From Streptomyces bicolor (GTDB lineage: Bacteria > Actinomycetota > Actinomycetes > Streptomycetales > Streptomycetaceae), in the NCBI RefSeq assembly GCF_000719285.1, contig NZ_JOFS01000010.1:62001-126000 (forward strand): a DNA stretch of 64,000 bases, read 5' to 3'. How positions within the stretch are numbered: the stretch's first letter is position 1; every line of letters begins with the position of its first letter. Under the pieces are notes generated by a model. The model worked only from the letters and a program-made list of their open reading frames with translations. It was not told the origin of the DNA and made no database searches. Of this stretch, positions 24,742-34,286 are shown piece by piece. The position numbers and the translations under genes were made by a program.

Positions 24742-26433
24742 TTATTTATTGCGGTTTGATTTGAGGCGGTCCAGGTAATCCATCATTTCCGCATTTCCCT
24801 GCGCACGGGATTCACGGGTGTCCCCGTAGTCGATGCTGTGGGTGACTTCGACGTGCGGAAGTCTTTCCACCATCCACGCACTGCAGTTGGGGGGTATGGG
24901 GCAGGGGGCTCTTTCCGTGTACAGCTCGGTCATTCGGTCGCCCGCTCCATCCCTGAGGACCGGGAAGCCGAGCATGCGCTCGGAGTGCCGGAAGCCAGAG
25001 CTTCGCGCGACCATGATGAAGCCGCCGTCGCCCTTGCTGTCGAACCGTGCGGCGGCGTAGTTGTTGCTCTCGAACTTCTCATCGCCGTTCGCCAACTTCT
25101 TGTGAGTGCCGTAGCTGTTGTCCGCGTGACGGGCCAGCTGTACGGCTCGGGACAGCTCCGTGCTCCCGAGGTCCACGCGATCCGACTTGCTGAGCGGACG
25201 CGGCCTCTCCTTGCCCTTGAGCTTGAGGTTGGGTTCGCCGACCTGCGGCCGTCCGACATTGTCGCCGTCGAATTTGAGACCGATGCGCGATCTGTCCTCG
25301 GGGGTCAGATCGTCGCGCCCTCCGTCGGGCGTCAGACGCTTGAGCGTTCCGTCGTCGCTCATGAGGTAGACAGGGGTCTTGTCGGCCGTGCCCGCCTTCT
25401 TGAGTTGGGACAGGGACAGGGCGGTCTCGTCGTCATTGTCCCGGTGCCGCTTGGCCATCTTGCTCAAGCCGCCGGTCATGTTCTCGTCCAGGTGCGCGGC
25501 GGAGCGCTTGACGCCCTTCTCGATGCCGTCGATGACCTGGTCCAGCATGGCGTTGGCGGCGTCGGCGATCGGGTCCTTGCCTTTGGTGCGGCCGTGCGTG
25601 GACTTGGCGCGCGAGAGCTTGCCGCCCGCGCCGTCGCGGATCTTGCCGCCGGCGCCCTTGAGTTGGGAGCCGGCGCGGTCGTAGGAGGCCGGGTCCATGC
25701 TGAACTGGCCGCTGCCGCCGCCCAGATCGCCCATGCCGCTGGGACCGTTCGCGCTGGCCAGTTGCATCGCCCCGCCCGACTTGGCGCTGTCGATGCCCGC
25801 GTCCAGGCCCTCCTTGCCCGCCTTGGCGGTCTGGCTGAGGTCGACGCCGTTCTGTACGCCGAGCGCGTTGCCGCCCAACTGCACGACCAGGTCGCCCGCC
25901 ATGGAGCCGAGGGCTTCGTAGACCGGGCCCATCGCGACCTCGATCACCCGTGAGGCGACCTCCTCGCAGACCTCCTGGAAGATGCGTTTGACCGCGATCC
26001 GGGTCACCTGGGTCCCGGCCAGACCGCCCAGCGTCGACAGCCCCAGGGTGACCGGTGCCGCGGCGATCGCCGCCGCGATCTCGGCCGCCAGGATGCCCAG
26101 TTGCGCGATGGCGGCGAGCTTGGCGCCCTCGATCAGTACGGCCACCCCGTCCAGCGCGGTCGCCGCCAGACGGCCGGCCTCGGCGAGGTTGGCGAGGTGG
26201 GTGTCCTTGACCTTGCCCCAGTGCTTCTCGAGCGCCTGCACCGCAAGGCCCTCGTTGGTTCCGATCAGGTCGGCGATCGCCGCGTGGGCGTCGGCGGCGC
26301 CGTCGTCGATGTCGTCCGCGAACTCCCGCATCGCCTGGGCCATGTCGCGGTAGTCGTCCTCGTCGACGTTCGGCCAGTTGACGCCTATCAGATCAAGTGC
26401 CTCGTCCAGGTAACTCGGAAGAGTGACACCCAC
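24742..26433 (-). CDS. polymorphic toxin: WXG100-like N-terminus, C-terminal nucleic acid/nucleotide deaminase domain, 563 aa
   Basis: The N-terminus (LPSYLDEALDLIGVNWPNV, then long Ala-rich helices to about 220) is the WXG100-like secretion domain of actinobacterial type VII-associated toxins. A Gly/Ser/Lys-rich middle (220-420) is disordered. The last 130 residues are the warhead: His483-x-Glu485 in FRHSERMLG and Cys511/Cys517 in TERAPCPIPPNCSAW, the zinc site of bacterial toxin deaminases. GTG 26433 follows GGGGG by 7 bases and overlaps no other gene. It probably deaminates nucleic acid or nucleotides in rivals; the substrate is not deducible. Confidence 0.78.
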   Translation of the reverse strand: MGVTLPSYLDEALDLIGVNWPNVDEDDYRDMAQAMREFADDIDDGAADAHAAIADLIGTNEGLAVQALEKHWGKVKDTHLANLAEAGRLAATALDGVAVLIEGAKLAAIAQLGILAAEIAAAIAAAPVTLGLSTLGGLAGTQVTRIAVKRIFQEVCEEVASRVIEVAMGPVYEALGSMAGDLVVQLGGNALGVQNGVDLSQTAKAGKEGLDAGIDSAKSGGAMQLASANGPSGMGDLGGGSGQFSMDPASYDRAGSQLKGAGGKIRDGAGGKLSRAKSTHGRTKGKDPIADAANAMLDQVIDGIEKGVKRSAAHLDENMTGGLSKMAKRHRDNDDETALSLSQLKKAGTADKTPVYLMSDDGTLKRLTPDGGRDDLTPEDRSRIGLKFDGDNVGRPQVGEPNLKLKGKERPRPLSKSDRVDLGSTELSRAVQLARHADNSYGTHKKLANGDEKFESNNYAAARFDSKGDGGFIMVARSSGFRHSERMLGFPVLRDGAGDRMTELYTERAPCPIPPNCSAWMVERLPHVEVTHSIDYGDTRESRAQGNAEMMDYLDRLKSNRNK

Positions 26434-26441
26434 AAGAACCC

Positions 26442-26480
26442 CCGTTCGAACGTTACTTGAGTGAACGTAACTTCGAACGG
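26442..26480. promoter_or_regulatory. 39-base imperfect palindrome ahead of the toxin gene
   Basis: CCGTTCGAA-c-GTTAC pairs with GTAAC-TTCGAACGG, giving 14 bp with one bulged C around a 10-base centre. It ends 8 bases before the toxin start codon and covers its ribosome-site region. It could be an operator or an mRNA hairpin that limits toxin translation. The 254-base gap 26434-26687 holds no gene. Confidence 0.5.
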
Positions 26481-26687
26481 CCCACACCAGCAAGCTCGTT
26501 CAGGCGCACTGGGCCTGTTCTGTGACACGAGTGACGCACAGCGGCCGCATTCCAGCTGTTGCCGCTCGGGTCATTGACGCGCAAGTGATTCGATTCTACG
26601 TTCCCGTCCGAAGTGACGGTCGTCGTTCGAGATACAGAACAAACGCACCGCAGGGACAGAAGCCGAGCACAGAACAGGAGTGTCCGC

Positions 26688-27225
26688 ATGAGCCGCAAGC
26701 GCACGACCCTCCTCGCCCTCCCCGCCGCCGCCCTCCTCGCCCTCCTCCCGTCCTCCGCGTCGGCCTACCAATGACCGGCCCGTCGGGCGAGCCGTCGACC
26801 ACCTCGACGACGTACACCATCACGAACGCAACAGCGGCAAGTGCCTTGACGTAGCCGGGAGTTCGACCGCCGACGGCGTCAATGTCCAGCAGGGGACATG
26901 CAACGGCGGCAACAACCAGAAGTGGCGCATCGAAGACCTGGGCGACGACACCAGCCGCCTCGTCAACGTCGCCACCGGCAAGGCCCTCGACACCGAGAAC
27001 TGCTCCTCCGCCGACGGCGCCGACCTGCGCCAGTGGTCCTGGCTGAACAACACCTGCCAGCGGTTCCGCTTCATCGCCACCGACGGCGGCTACGTCCGCA
27101 TCGTCAACCAGGCCACCGGCAAGGTGGCCGACGTGACGAACTGCGGAACGACGGACGGGACGGACGTACGCCAGTGGAGCTGGCTGGGCGACAACTGCCA
27201 ACAGTGGCGCTTGAACGCGGCGTAG
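26688..27225 (+). pseudogene. ricin-type beta-trefoil lectin, secreted, two frameshifts
   Basis: ATG 26688 starts a good signal peptide (MSRKRTTLLALPAAALLALL..ASA), but the frame ends after 28 codons at TGA. A second frame from 26771 gives TTSTTYTITN and stops; a third, from about 26828, gives RNSGKCLDVAGSSTADGVNV to the true end. Adding one C near 26768 and one near 26828 restores a single protein of about 179 residues with QKWRI, QRFRF and QQWRL, the Q-x-W repeats of RICIN domains. It probably bound carbohydrate outside the cell. Confidence 0.75.
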
Positions 27226-27240
27226 GTGCAACGCCCCTAA

Positions 27241-27313
27241 GGGGCGCGGGGCTGTGTCAACATGCGGCTCCGCCGCGTGGGCGCGACCAGCCACAACGGT
27301 CCCGCAGCCGCCC
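27241..27313 (+). repeat. dispersed Streptomyces intergenic repeat, copy 2
   Basis: Begins GGGGCGCGGGGCTGTGTC and matches copy 1 at 12737 at 44 of the first 46 bases, including the GCGGC-TCC-GCCGC hairpin. It is preceded by CGCCCC-TAA-GGGGCG, a second small dyad. It fills the gap between two convergent genes (lectin and aminotransferase). Confidence 0.6.
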
Positions 27314-27343
27314 GCGCGCAGTACCTCCTATGGCGAGAAGGCG

Positions 27344-28936
27344 TTACCCGACCTGCCCCATCCCCGCCGCATTGGGCCAGCTCTGACTGTTCGGCCACCC
27401 AGTAGCCGGGGCCGGGGTCAAACCGGGCCCCGTGGTCCCCCGCACCTGCGCCGCCGTAAGCCCGCCCCGAGCCGGCACCCCCGGAGGGGTGGGCGCAGGC
27501 ATAGCCGCCGCGGCCGGCGCCACAGGCGACGGGAACGTCATCGGCGCGGGAGCGGCAGCGGCGGGCGCGGGCGCGGGCGTGGGAGCCGGCGTCGGCGCCG
27601 GCGCCACAGGAACCGGCGCCGGCATGGGCATGGGCATGCCGGTCCCCGGCGGCACCGTCTGCGGCTGAGGCGCCGCAGGCACAGTCATGGGCGTCGCCAT
27701 GGCCTGCGCCGCAAGCCCCTGCATGCCCCTGCCGTTCGTGGAGCCGACCAACCGATCCACGGCCGCCGTACCCGAGCTGTAGGTCCCTGTATCCAGCTCG
27801 GGCACGGCGGCCGCTCCCCTCCTGGTCCCGTAGAGCACCTGCTCCAGGCCGGACACCAGGCGACGCACGTCCACCTGGGGGCGCACCACGAGTCGCAGGA
27901 AGCGGCTGGACGAACCGATCTTGTTGCCGCACTCGCGGACCAGGATCCGGTGCTCGGTGAGCAGCCGGTCCCGGACCACGGTGCCTTCCGCGCCGACGGG
28001 GAGACGCACGAAGAGGAAGTTGCCCTGGGACGGGTAGACCGTCAGACCGGGCAGCGCGGCGAGCTGGCTGGCCATGTCGAGGCGGTCCTTGCGCACCTGG
28101 TGGAGGCTCTGCGCGTACTCGGCGCCGTGGTTCTTGAGCATGAACACCACGTGCTCGGCGAAGGCGTTGAGGTTCCACTTGGGCAGCATCGAGCGGACCA
28201 TCCCGGCCAGGGCCGGGTTGGCGACCAGGTAGCCGAAGCGGATGCCGTGCAGACCGAAGTTCTTGCCGAGGGAGCGCAGGACGATGACGTTCGGGCGCAG
28301 CATCGCCTCCTGGACCACCGACGGCTCCTGCTCGGCGTCCGCGAACTCAAGGAACGACTCGTCGATGATGACCAGGTCCAGGTCCGCCATCGCGTCCATG
28401 AACTGCACGAGCGCGTGCTTGTGGAGGTAGCCGCCGTCGGGGTTGTTCGGGTTGCAGATCACCGCGACCCGGGTGCCCCGGGCCCGGATGAACTCGGCGT
28501 ACTGCGCGAGGTCCAGGGCGAATCCGCTGGACTCCTGGAGCGGGAACATGTCGACCCGCTTGCCGGTCTCCATGGGCTGGTCGGTCCAGCGGCCGAACGT
28601 GGGGACGGGTATGGCGAGGGACTCCCGGACCATCAGGTGGTCGATCCAGGTGATCAGCTCCGTGGAGCCGTTGCCCATCGCCACGCACTGCGGCGGAAGC
28701 TGGAGCAGGCTGCACAGTTCGGCCGTGATCGTGTCGGCGCTGCTCGGGTAGTAGGTGATGATGTCCCGCAACCGGGACGCCATGTCCTGGAACATCTCCG
28801 GCGTCGGGAAGTACGGGTTGCAGGGGATGCAGAAGTCGACCGGACCGGCCCCGTCGCCGCCCTCACGCGTCAGCGCCGCCATGGACGGGCTGTGTGCCGC
28901 GGTGCTGCGGAACAGCGAGGTGACGTTGTCGGCCAT
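27344..28936 (-). CDS. class I/II PLP aminotransferase (histidinol-phosphate type) with long Pro/Ala tail, 530 aa
   Basis: Residues about 30-370 are a fold-type I aminotransferase: VAMGNGSTELITWI, VICNPNNPDGGYL, VIIDESFLEFAD and the PLP lysine in LRSLGKNFGLHGIRFGY (about residue 227). SSSRFLRLVVRP supplies the carboxylate-binding Arg. Relatives are histidinol-phosphate aminotransferases and threonine-phosphate decarboxylases. Unlike those (350-370 residues), it has about 150 extra C-terminal residues of Pro/Ala/Met low complexity. ATG 28936 follows GGAGG. It is convergent with the lectin. Substrate unknown. Confidence 0.78.
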   Translation of the reverse strand: MADNVTSLFRSTAAHSPSMAALTREGGDGAGPVDFCIPCNPYFPTPEMFQDMASRLRDIITYYPSSADTITAELCSLLQLPPQCVAMGNGSTELITWIDHLMVRESLAIPVPTFGRWTDQPMETGKRVDMFPLQESSGFALDLAQYAEFIRARGTRVAVICNPNNPDGGYLHKHALVQFMDAMADLDLVIIDESFLEFADAEQEPSVVQEAMLRPNVIVLRSLGKNFGLHGIRFGYLVANPALAGMVRSMLPKWNLNAFAEHVVFMLKNHGAEYAQSLHQVRKDRLDMASQLAALPGLTVYPSQGNFLFVRLPVGAEGTVVRDRLLTEHRILVRECGNKIGSSSRFLRLVVRPQVDVRRLVSGLEQVLYGTRRGAAAVPELDTGTYSSGTAAVDRLVGSTNGRGMQGLAAQAMATPMTVPAAPQPQTVPPGTGMPMPMPAPVPVAPAPTPAPTPAPAPAAAAPAPMTFPSPVAPAAAAMPAPTPPGVPARGGLTAAQVRGTTGPGLTPAPATGWPNSQSWPNAAGMGQVG

Positions 28937-29039
28937 GGAACCTCCGTGTTTGGGTGGCCCGCGCGGGGGAGCACGGGCCGCCCTTACATACGGAGGCTGG
29001 GGTGGCGCTGTTCAACCACTGGGAAATCGGTGTGAACTT

Positions 29040-29080
29040 GTGTGCCATCTGTGAATAGCCGTCAGATGGCGACGGCACAC
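29040..29080 (-). terminator. hairpin downstream of galM
   Basis: GCCATCTG pairs with CAGATGGC over 8 bp, and outside it GTGTGCC with GGCACAC; these pairings partly exclude each other. It lies 8 bases beyond the galM stop in the direction of transcription, so it may end the chvE-mmsAB-galM transcript. There is no T-run. Confidence 0.4.
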
Positions 29081-29087
29081 GAGTACG

Positions 29088-30134
29088 TCAGTGGCTGAAC
29101 GAGTGGATCGTCGTCGACCGGTACGTCTGTCCCGGTCGCAGCACCGTCGACGGGAACGACGGCTTGTTCGGCGAGTCCGGGAAGTGCTGCGTCTCCAGGC
29201 ACAGCGCGTCGCCCTGCCGGTAGGTGCGGCCGCTCGGGCCGACCAGGGTGCCGTCGAGGAAGTTGCCCGAGTAGAACTGCAGGCCCGGCTCGGTGGTCGC
29301 CATGCGCAGGGTGCGGCCGGAGGACGGGTCCTTCAGCGTGGCGCACCACTCGGGGCGCGGCGAGATGCCCTTGTCGAGCACCCAGTTGTGGTCGATGCCC
29401 TTGCAGTACAGCAACTGCCGGTGGGCGTCGCGCAGATCCTCGCCTATGCGCTTGGCCTGGCGGAAGTCGAAGGGGGTGCCCTCGACGGAGACCGGCTCAC
29501 CGGTGGGGATGAGGCCCGGGTCGACGGGGGTGTAGCGGGACCCGGCGATCTTCAGCTCGTGGTTCTCGATCGTGCCGCTGCCCTCGCCGGCGAGGTTCCA
29601 GTAGACGTGGCTGGTGAGGTTGACGACCGTGGTCTTGTCGGTGGTGGCCTCGTAGTCGATGCGCCAGTCGCCGTGCGCGGTGAGGGTGTACGTCACCTTC
29701 ACCTTGAGCGTGCCCGGGTAGCCCATCTCGCCGTCGACGGATGTGCAGTACAGGTGCAGACCGACGTCGGAGCCCTGGGTGAACGGCTCGACGTCCCACA
29801 CCTTCCTGTCGAACCCCGTGGCTCCGCCGTGCAGGCTGTTGACGCCGTCGTTGACGTCGGCCTGGTAGGACTCCCCGTCGAGCGTGAACCGGCCCTTGCC
29901 GATGCGGTTGCCGTACCGGCCGATCAGGGCGCCGAAGTACGGGCTCCCCGCGACGTAGTCCTCGATGTTGTCGAAGCCCAGGGAGACGTTGGCGAGCCGG
30001 CCGTGGCGGTCCGGGATCTCCAGGGACTGCACGATGCCGCCGTAGGAGAGGACCTTCATCCGCGTGCCGCCGTTGGCGAGCGACCAGCTGTGGATCTCGG
30101 TGCCGTCGGCGAGGGTGCCGAAGAGGGACTTCAC
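29088..30134 (-). CDS. galM: aldose 1-epimerase (mutarotase)
   Basis: A 348-residue soluble enzyme. GALIGRYGNRIGKGRF, VNSLHGGATGFDRKVWD (catalytic His), VNLTSHVYWNLAG (second His) and LETQHFPDSPN (the catalytic Glu) are all GalM signatures. It interconverts alpha and beta anomers of galactose and similar aldoses, which fits a place after a monosaccharide importer. GTG 30134 follows GGAGG by about 10 bases. A strong hairpin lies between it and mmsB, so its transcription probably depends on read-through. Confidence 0.9.
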   Translation of the reverse strand: MKSLFGTLADGTEIHSWSLANGGTRMKVLSYGGIVQSLEIPDRHGRLANVSLGFDNIEDYVAGSPYFGALIGRYGNRIGKGRFTLDGESYQADVNDGVNSLHGGATGFDRKVWDVEPFTQGSDVGLHLYCTSVDGEMGYPGTLKVKVTYTLTAHGDWRIDYEATTDKTTVVNLTSHVYWNLAGEGSGTIENHELKIAGSRYTPVDPGLIPTGEPVSVEGTPFDFRQAKRIGEDLRDAHRQLLYCKGIDHNWVLDKGISPRPEWCATLKDPSSGRTLRMATTEPGLQFYSGNFLDGTLVGPSGRTYRQGDALCLETQHFPDSPNKPSFPSTVLRPGQTYRSTTIHSFSH

Positions 30135-30176
30135 CGGCGTGTTGCCTCCGTCGCTGAAATGAACGCCGAAAGGAAC

Positions 30177-30202
30177 AGGGCCCCGCCTTCCGGCGGGGCC
30201 CT
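30177..30202 (-). terminator. perfect 11-bp hairpin between mmsB and galM
   Basis: AGGGCCCCGCC pairs perfectly with GGCGGGGCCCT around a TTCC loop. On the minus strand it is followed by GTTCCTTTC. It lies 11 bases after the mmsB stop and 43 before galM, so it may partly terminate the transporter transcript or protect its 3-prime end. Confidence 0.7.
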
Positions 30203-30212
30203 CCTTCTGTAC

Positions 30213-31457
30213 TTACGAACCGACCTTGCGCTTGTTCCACACGTCGAACCCGACTGCCGCGAGCAGCACCAGGCCCTTGATGACCTGCTGCCAGTCGGTG
30301 CCGATGCCGACGAGGTTCATGCCGTTGTTCAGCACGCCCAGGACCAGGCCACCGATGATCGCGCCGAGGACGGTGCCGACGCCGCCGCTCATCGACGCGC
30401 CGCCGATGAACGAGGCCGCGATCGCCTCCAGCTCGAAGTTGAGGCCGGCCTTGGGCGAGGCCGCGTTGAAGCGGGCGGCGAAGACCAGACCCGCCAGGGC
30501 CGCGAGCATGCCCATGTTCACGAAGATCAGGAAGGTGACCTTCTTGTCCTTCACACCCGACAGCTTGGCCGCGGGCAGGTTGCCGCCGATCGCGTAGATG
30601 TGGCGGCCGATGATCGCGTTGCGCATGACGTAGCCGAAGCCGACGAGCAGCACGCCCAGGATGAGCAGCACGATCGGGGCGCCCTTGTAGCTGGCCAGCA
30701 GCATCGTCAGCGTGAGGATGGCGGCGCCCAGCGCGACCAGCTTCAGCAGGAACAGGTTGAAGGGCGGGACGTCCAGGTTGAACTCCTGCTGCCGGCGGCG
30801 GTCGCGGAACTCCTGGAAGACCACGAACGCGATCATTCCGAAGCCGAGCAGCAGCGTGAGGTTGTGGTAGTTGGTGTTCGGACCGACCTCCGGCAGGAAG
30901 CCGTTGGCGACCTTCTGCAGACCCTCCGGGAACGGGCCGAGGGTCTGGCCCTCGAGGAAGATCTCGGTGAGACCGCGGAAGATCAGCATGCCCGCGAGGG
31001 TCACGATGAAGGATGGTATGCCGCCGTAGGCGATGAAGAACCCTTGTGCGGCACCCGCGACGGCGCCCATCGCGAGGCAGAGGATGACGGCGACGGGCCA
31101 TGGCAGATCGTTCTTGACCATGAACACGGCGGCCATCGAGCCGATGAACGCTGTCAGCGAGCCGACCGACAGGTCGATGTGGCCCGCGATGATCACCAGC
31201 ATCATGCCGATCGCCAGGATCAGGATGTAGCTGTTCTGCAGCACCAGGTTGGAGACGTTGCGCGGCAGCAGCAGGTCGCCCTCCGTCCACACGGCGAACA
31301 GCACCACGATCAGGCCGAGGGCGATCAGCATGCCGTACTGCCGCATGTTGCGGCGCATGCCGTCCAGCACCAACTGGAGCAGGCCGTCGGCCGCGGCCCC
31401 TCCGCTCTTGCCCGGCGGCGCGGGGGCCGGGGTCTTGGCGGTCACATCCGTGCTCAT
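30213..31457 (-). CDS. mmsB: multiple-monosaccharide ABC transporter permease (GguB/MmsB type)
   Basis: A 414-residue permease of the CUT2 class with about ten hydrophobic segments. [22 protein letters not shown] near residue 90 is the class signature, and [33 protein letters not shown] near 355 is the second. It forms the channel of the importer with the ATPase (ATGA overlap with mmsA) and ChvE. Such systems carry D-galactose, D-glucose, L-arabinose or D-xylose. The N-terminal 30 residues are cytoplasmic. Confidence 0.88.
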   Translation of the reverse strand: MSTDVTAKTPAPAPPGKSGGAAADGLLQLVLDGMRRNMRQYGMLIALGLIVVLFAVWTEGDLLLPRNVSNLVLQNSYILILAIGMMLVIIAGHIDLSVGSLTAFIGSMAAVFMVKNDLPWPVAVILCLAMGAVAGAAQGFFIAYGGIPSFIVTLAGMLIFRGLTEIFLEGQTLGPFPEGLQKVANGFLPEVGPNTNYHNLTLLLGFGMIAFVVFQEFRDRRRQQEFNLDVPPFNLFLLKLVALGAAILTLTMLLASYKGAPIVLLILGVLLVGFGYVMRNAIIGRHIYAIGGNLPAAKLSGVKDKKVTFLIFVNMGMLAALAGLVFAARFNAASPKAGLNFELEAIAASFIGGASMSGGVGTVLGAIIGGLVLGVLNNGMNLVGIGTDWQQVIKGLVLLAAVGFDVWNKRKVGS

Positions 31458-33004
31458 CGGGATACCTCTTTGTCCTTAGTCATCTGACGCATCAGCGATT
31501 CCTGCGAGGCCTCTTCTCGCGAGAACTCGCCGGTCAGCCGCCCCGCGGCCATCGTGTAGATGCGGTCACACATGCCGAGCAGCTCGGGCAGCTCGGAGGA
31601 GATGAAGACGACCGCCTTGCCCTGGGCCGCCAACTGGTCGATGACCGTGTAGATCTCGTACTTGGCGCCGACGTCGATGCCACGCGTCGGCTCGTCCAGG
31701 ATCAGCACATCGGGACCGGCGAAGATCCACTTGCTGAGGACGACCTTCTGCTGGTTGCCGCCGGACAGCTTGCCCACCGGCTCGAAGACGGTCGGCGCCT
31801 TGATGTTCATGGACTTGCGGAAGCCCTCGGCGACCTGCCGCTCCTCGTGCTCGTCGACCACGCCCCGGTTCGCGACCTTGCCCAGCGCGCTGAGCGAGAT
31901 GTTCCGGTTGATGGTGTCGATGAGGTTCAGGCCGTAGTGCTTGCGGTCCTCGGTGACGTACGCGATGCCGTGCTTGACCGCCTCGGGGACGGTCTTCGTA
32001 CGGATCTCCTTGCCGTCCTTGAGGACCGTGCCGCCGTGGTAGCGGCCGTACGTCCGCCCGAAGACGCTCATCGCGAGCTCGGTGCGGCCGGCGCCCATCA
32101 GGCCCGCGATGCCGACGATCTCGCCGCGCCGCACGGACAGTGACACATCGTCGACCACCTTGCGCTGCTGGTCGATCGGGTGGTGCACGGTCCAGTTGCG
32201 GATCTCCAGCGCGGGGGCCGCGCCCTCCTCCGGCTCGTGCGGGGTGCGCTCCGGGAACCGGTGCTCCAGGTCCCGGCCGACCATTCCGCTGATGATCCGG
32301 TCCTCGGTGGTCTCCGGCGCCTTCACATCGAGGGTCTCGATGGTCTGGCCGTCGCGGATGATCGTCACCGAGTCGGCGACCTTGCGGATCTCGTTGAGCT
32401 TGTGGGAGATGATGATCGAGGTGATGCCCTGCTTCTTCAACTCCAGGATCAGATCCAGGAGTTTGCCGCTGTCCTCGTCGTTCAGGGCCGCGGTCGGCTC
32501 ATCCAGGATGAGCAGCTTCACCTTCTTCGACAGCGCCTTCGCGATCTCCACGAGCTGCTGCTTGCCCACGCCGATGTCGGCGACGCGGGTGTCGGGGTGG
32601 TCGGACAGGCCGACCCGGCGCAGCAGTTCGGTGCCGTGCCGCAGGGTCTCCCTCCAGTCGATGAACCCGCCCTTGGCGTGCTCGTTGCCGAGGAAGATGT
32701 TCTCCGCGAGGGAGAGGTACGGCGACAGCGCCAGCTCCTGGTGGATGATGACGATGCCGCGCTGCTCGCTCGCCCGGATGTCCTTGAACTCGCAGACTTC
32801 GCCTTCGAAGAGGATGTCCCCTTCGTAGGTGCCATGCGGGTGGACGCCGGAGAGGACCTTCATCAGGGTCGACTTACCGGCGCCGTTCTCCCCGCAGATG
32901 GCGTGGACCTCGCCCTGCTGGACGGTCAGTGTGACATCCGAGAGCGCCTTGACGCCGGGAAAGGTCTTGACGATCGAGCGCATTTCCAGGACGGGTCCCG
33001 CCAT
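31454..33004 (-). CDS. mmsA: multiple-monosaccharide ABC transporter ATP-binding protein (GguA/MmsA type)
   Basis: A 516-residue double ATPase. The first half has Walker [11 protein letters not shown] (about residue 38) and Walker [12 protein letters not shown]. The second, degenerate half has [15 protein letters not shown] and [14 protein letters not shown]. This tandem form is typical of CUT2 (ribose/xylose/galactose) importers. ATG 33004 follows GGAAGG by 7 bases; TTG 33019 is an unlikely alternative. It is between chvE and mmsB, with a 32-base gap and an overlap. Confidence 0.9.
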   Translation of the reverse strand: MAGPVLEMRSIVKTFPGVKALSDVTLTVQQGEVHAICGENGAGKSTLMKVLSGVHPHGTYEGDILFEGEVCEFKDIRASEQRGIVIIHQELALSPYLSLAENIFLGNEHAKGGFIDWRETLRHGTELLRRVGLSDHPDTRVADIGVGKQQLVEIAKALSKKVKLLILDEPTAALNDEDSGKLLDLILELKKQGITSIIISHKLNEIRKVADSVTIIRDGQTIETLDVKAPETTEDRIISGMVGRDLEHRFPERTPHEPEEGAAPALEIRNWTVHHPIDQQRKVVDDVSLSVRRGEIVGIAGLMGAGRTELAMSVFGRTYGRYHGGTVLKDGKEIRTKTVPEAVKHGIAYVTEDRKHYGLNLIDTINRNISLSALGKVANRGVVDEHEERQVAEGFRKSMNIKAPTVFEPVGKLSGGNQQKVVLSKWIFAGPDVLILDEPTRGIDVGAKYEIYTVIDQLAAQGKAVVFISSELPELLGMCDRIYTMAAGRLTGEFSREEASQESLMRQMTKDKEVSR

Positions 33005-33036
33005 GGTCGTGCCTTCCAATCAGAGTGTGCCGGCGG

Positions 33037-34149
33037 TTACTTGAGGTCGCTTTCCTTGATGTAGCCGGAGTCGACCACCGTCTCCTTGTAGTTGGTCTTG
33101 TCGACGCTGACCGGCTCGAGGAGGTACGCCGGGACGACCTTGGAGCCGTTGTCGTAGGTCTTCTCGTCGTTGACCTCGGGCTTCTTGCCGTTGAGCAGGG
33201 CGTCGACCATGTTCGAGGCCACCTTGGCGAGCTCGCGGGTGTCCTTGTAGACGGTCATCGACTGCTGGTCCGCGATGATCGACTTCACCGAGGCGACCTC
33301 GGCGTCCTGGCCGGTGACGATCGGCAGCGGCTTGCTCTTGGAGCCGTAGTCGTCCGACTTCAGCGCCGAGAGGATGCCGATGGAGATGCCGTCGTACGGC
33401 GAGAGCACCGCGTCGACGCGCTCGCTCTTGTACGCCGAGGTCAGGATGTCGTCCATGCGCTTCTGGGCGGTACCGCCGTCCCAGCGCAGGGTGGTGACCT
33501 GGTTCAGAGCGGTCTGCTTGGAGCGGACGACGAGCTGCTTCTTGTCGATGTAGGGCTGCAGGACGTTCATCGCGCCCTGGAAGAAGTAGCGGGTGTTGTT
33601 GTCGTCGTTGGAGCCGGCGAACAGCTCGATGTTGAACGGGCCCTTCTTGGAGCCGTCCTTCAGGCCGAGCTTCTCGACGATGTAGTTGCCCTGGAGCTCG
33701 CCGACCTTCTCGTTGTCGAAGGAGGCGTAGTAGTCGACGTTCTCCGTGCCCAGGATCAGGCGGTCGTAGGAGATGACCGGGATGTTCGCGTCCTTGGCCT
33801 GCTGGAGCACGTTGTTCATCGACTTGTTGTCGATGGCCGCGACGATCAGCGCCTTGACGCCCTGGGTGATCAGGTTCTCGATCTGCCCGACCTGCTGGTC
33901 CGGGTCGTCCTCGCCGTAGACCAGCTTGGTCTTGTAGCCCTTGGACTCCAGGTCCTTGACGACGTTGTTGCCGTCGGCGATCCAGCGCTCCGAGGACTTG
34001 GTCGGCATCGCGATGCCGATGGTCCCGCCCTTGGCGTCCCCGGCCTCCTCCTTGCTGCCGCCCTCACCGCTCTGGCCACAGGCGGACAGGGTGAGGGCGA
34101 GGGAGGCGGCTCCGGCTATGGCGGCGAGTGCGGCTCTGCGAGTGCGCAT
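33037..34149 (-). CDS. chvE: sugar-binding lipoprotein (ChvE/XylF type)
   Basis: A 370-residue periplasmic-binding-protein-like lipoprotein. Signal peptide [20 protein letters not shown], lipobox LSAC, then a linker. [57 protein letters not shown] and [11 protein letters not shown] fit ChvE/XylF relatives, which bind galactose, arabinose or xylose. AAGGA lies 8 bases before ATG 34149, which decides the start among three in-frame ATGs. It is the first gene of chvE-mmsA-mmsB-galM. Confidence 0.88.
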   Translation of the reverse strand: MRTRRAALAAIAGAASLALTLSACGQSGEGGSKEEAGDAKGGTIGIAMPTKSSERWIADGNNVVKDLESKGYKTKLVYGEDDPDQQVGQIENLITQGVKALIVAAIDNKSMNNVLQQAKDANIPVISYDRLILGTENVDYYASFDNEKVGELQGNYIVEKLGLKDGSKKGPFNIELFAGSNDDNNTRYFFQGAMNVLQPYIDKKQLVVRSKQTALNQVTTLRWDGGTAQKRMDDILTSAYKSERVDAVLSPYDGISIGILSALKSDDYGSKSKPLPIVTGQDAEVASVKSIIADQQSMTVYKDTRELAKVASNMVDALLNGKKPEVNDEKTYDNGSKVVPAYLLEPVSVDKTNYKETVVDSGYIKESDLK

Positions 34150-34286
34150 GGTCATCATCCTTGATGTTGTGAGCAGGGCTCGGTCTGGCGAAAGGAAGAC
34201 GCTTTCGAGAGCTGAACGCTCGACCGATGGTGTGTCGGATTGTGTTCGACTGCGTCTTCTTCTGTGAAGGGGGTTTGTCCGGAACG

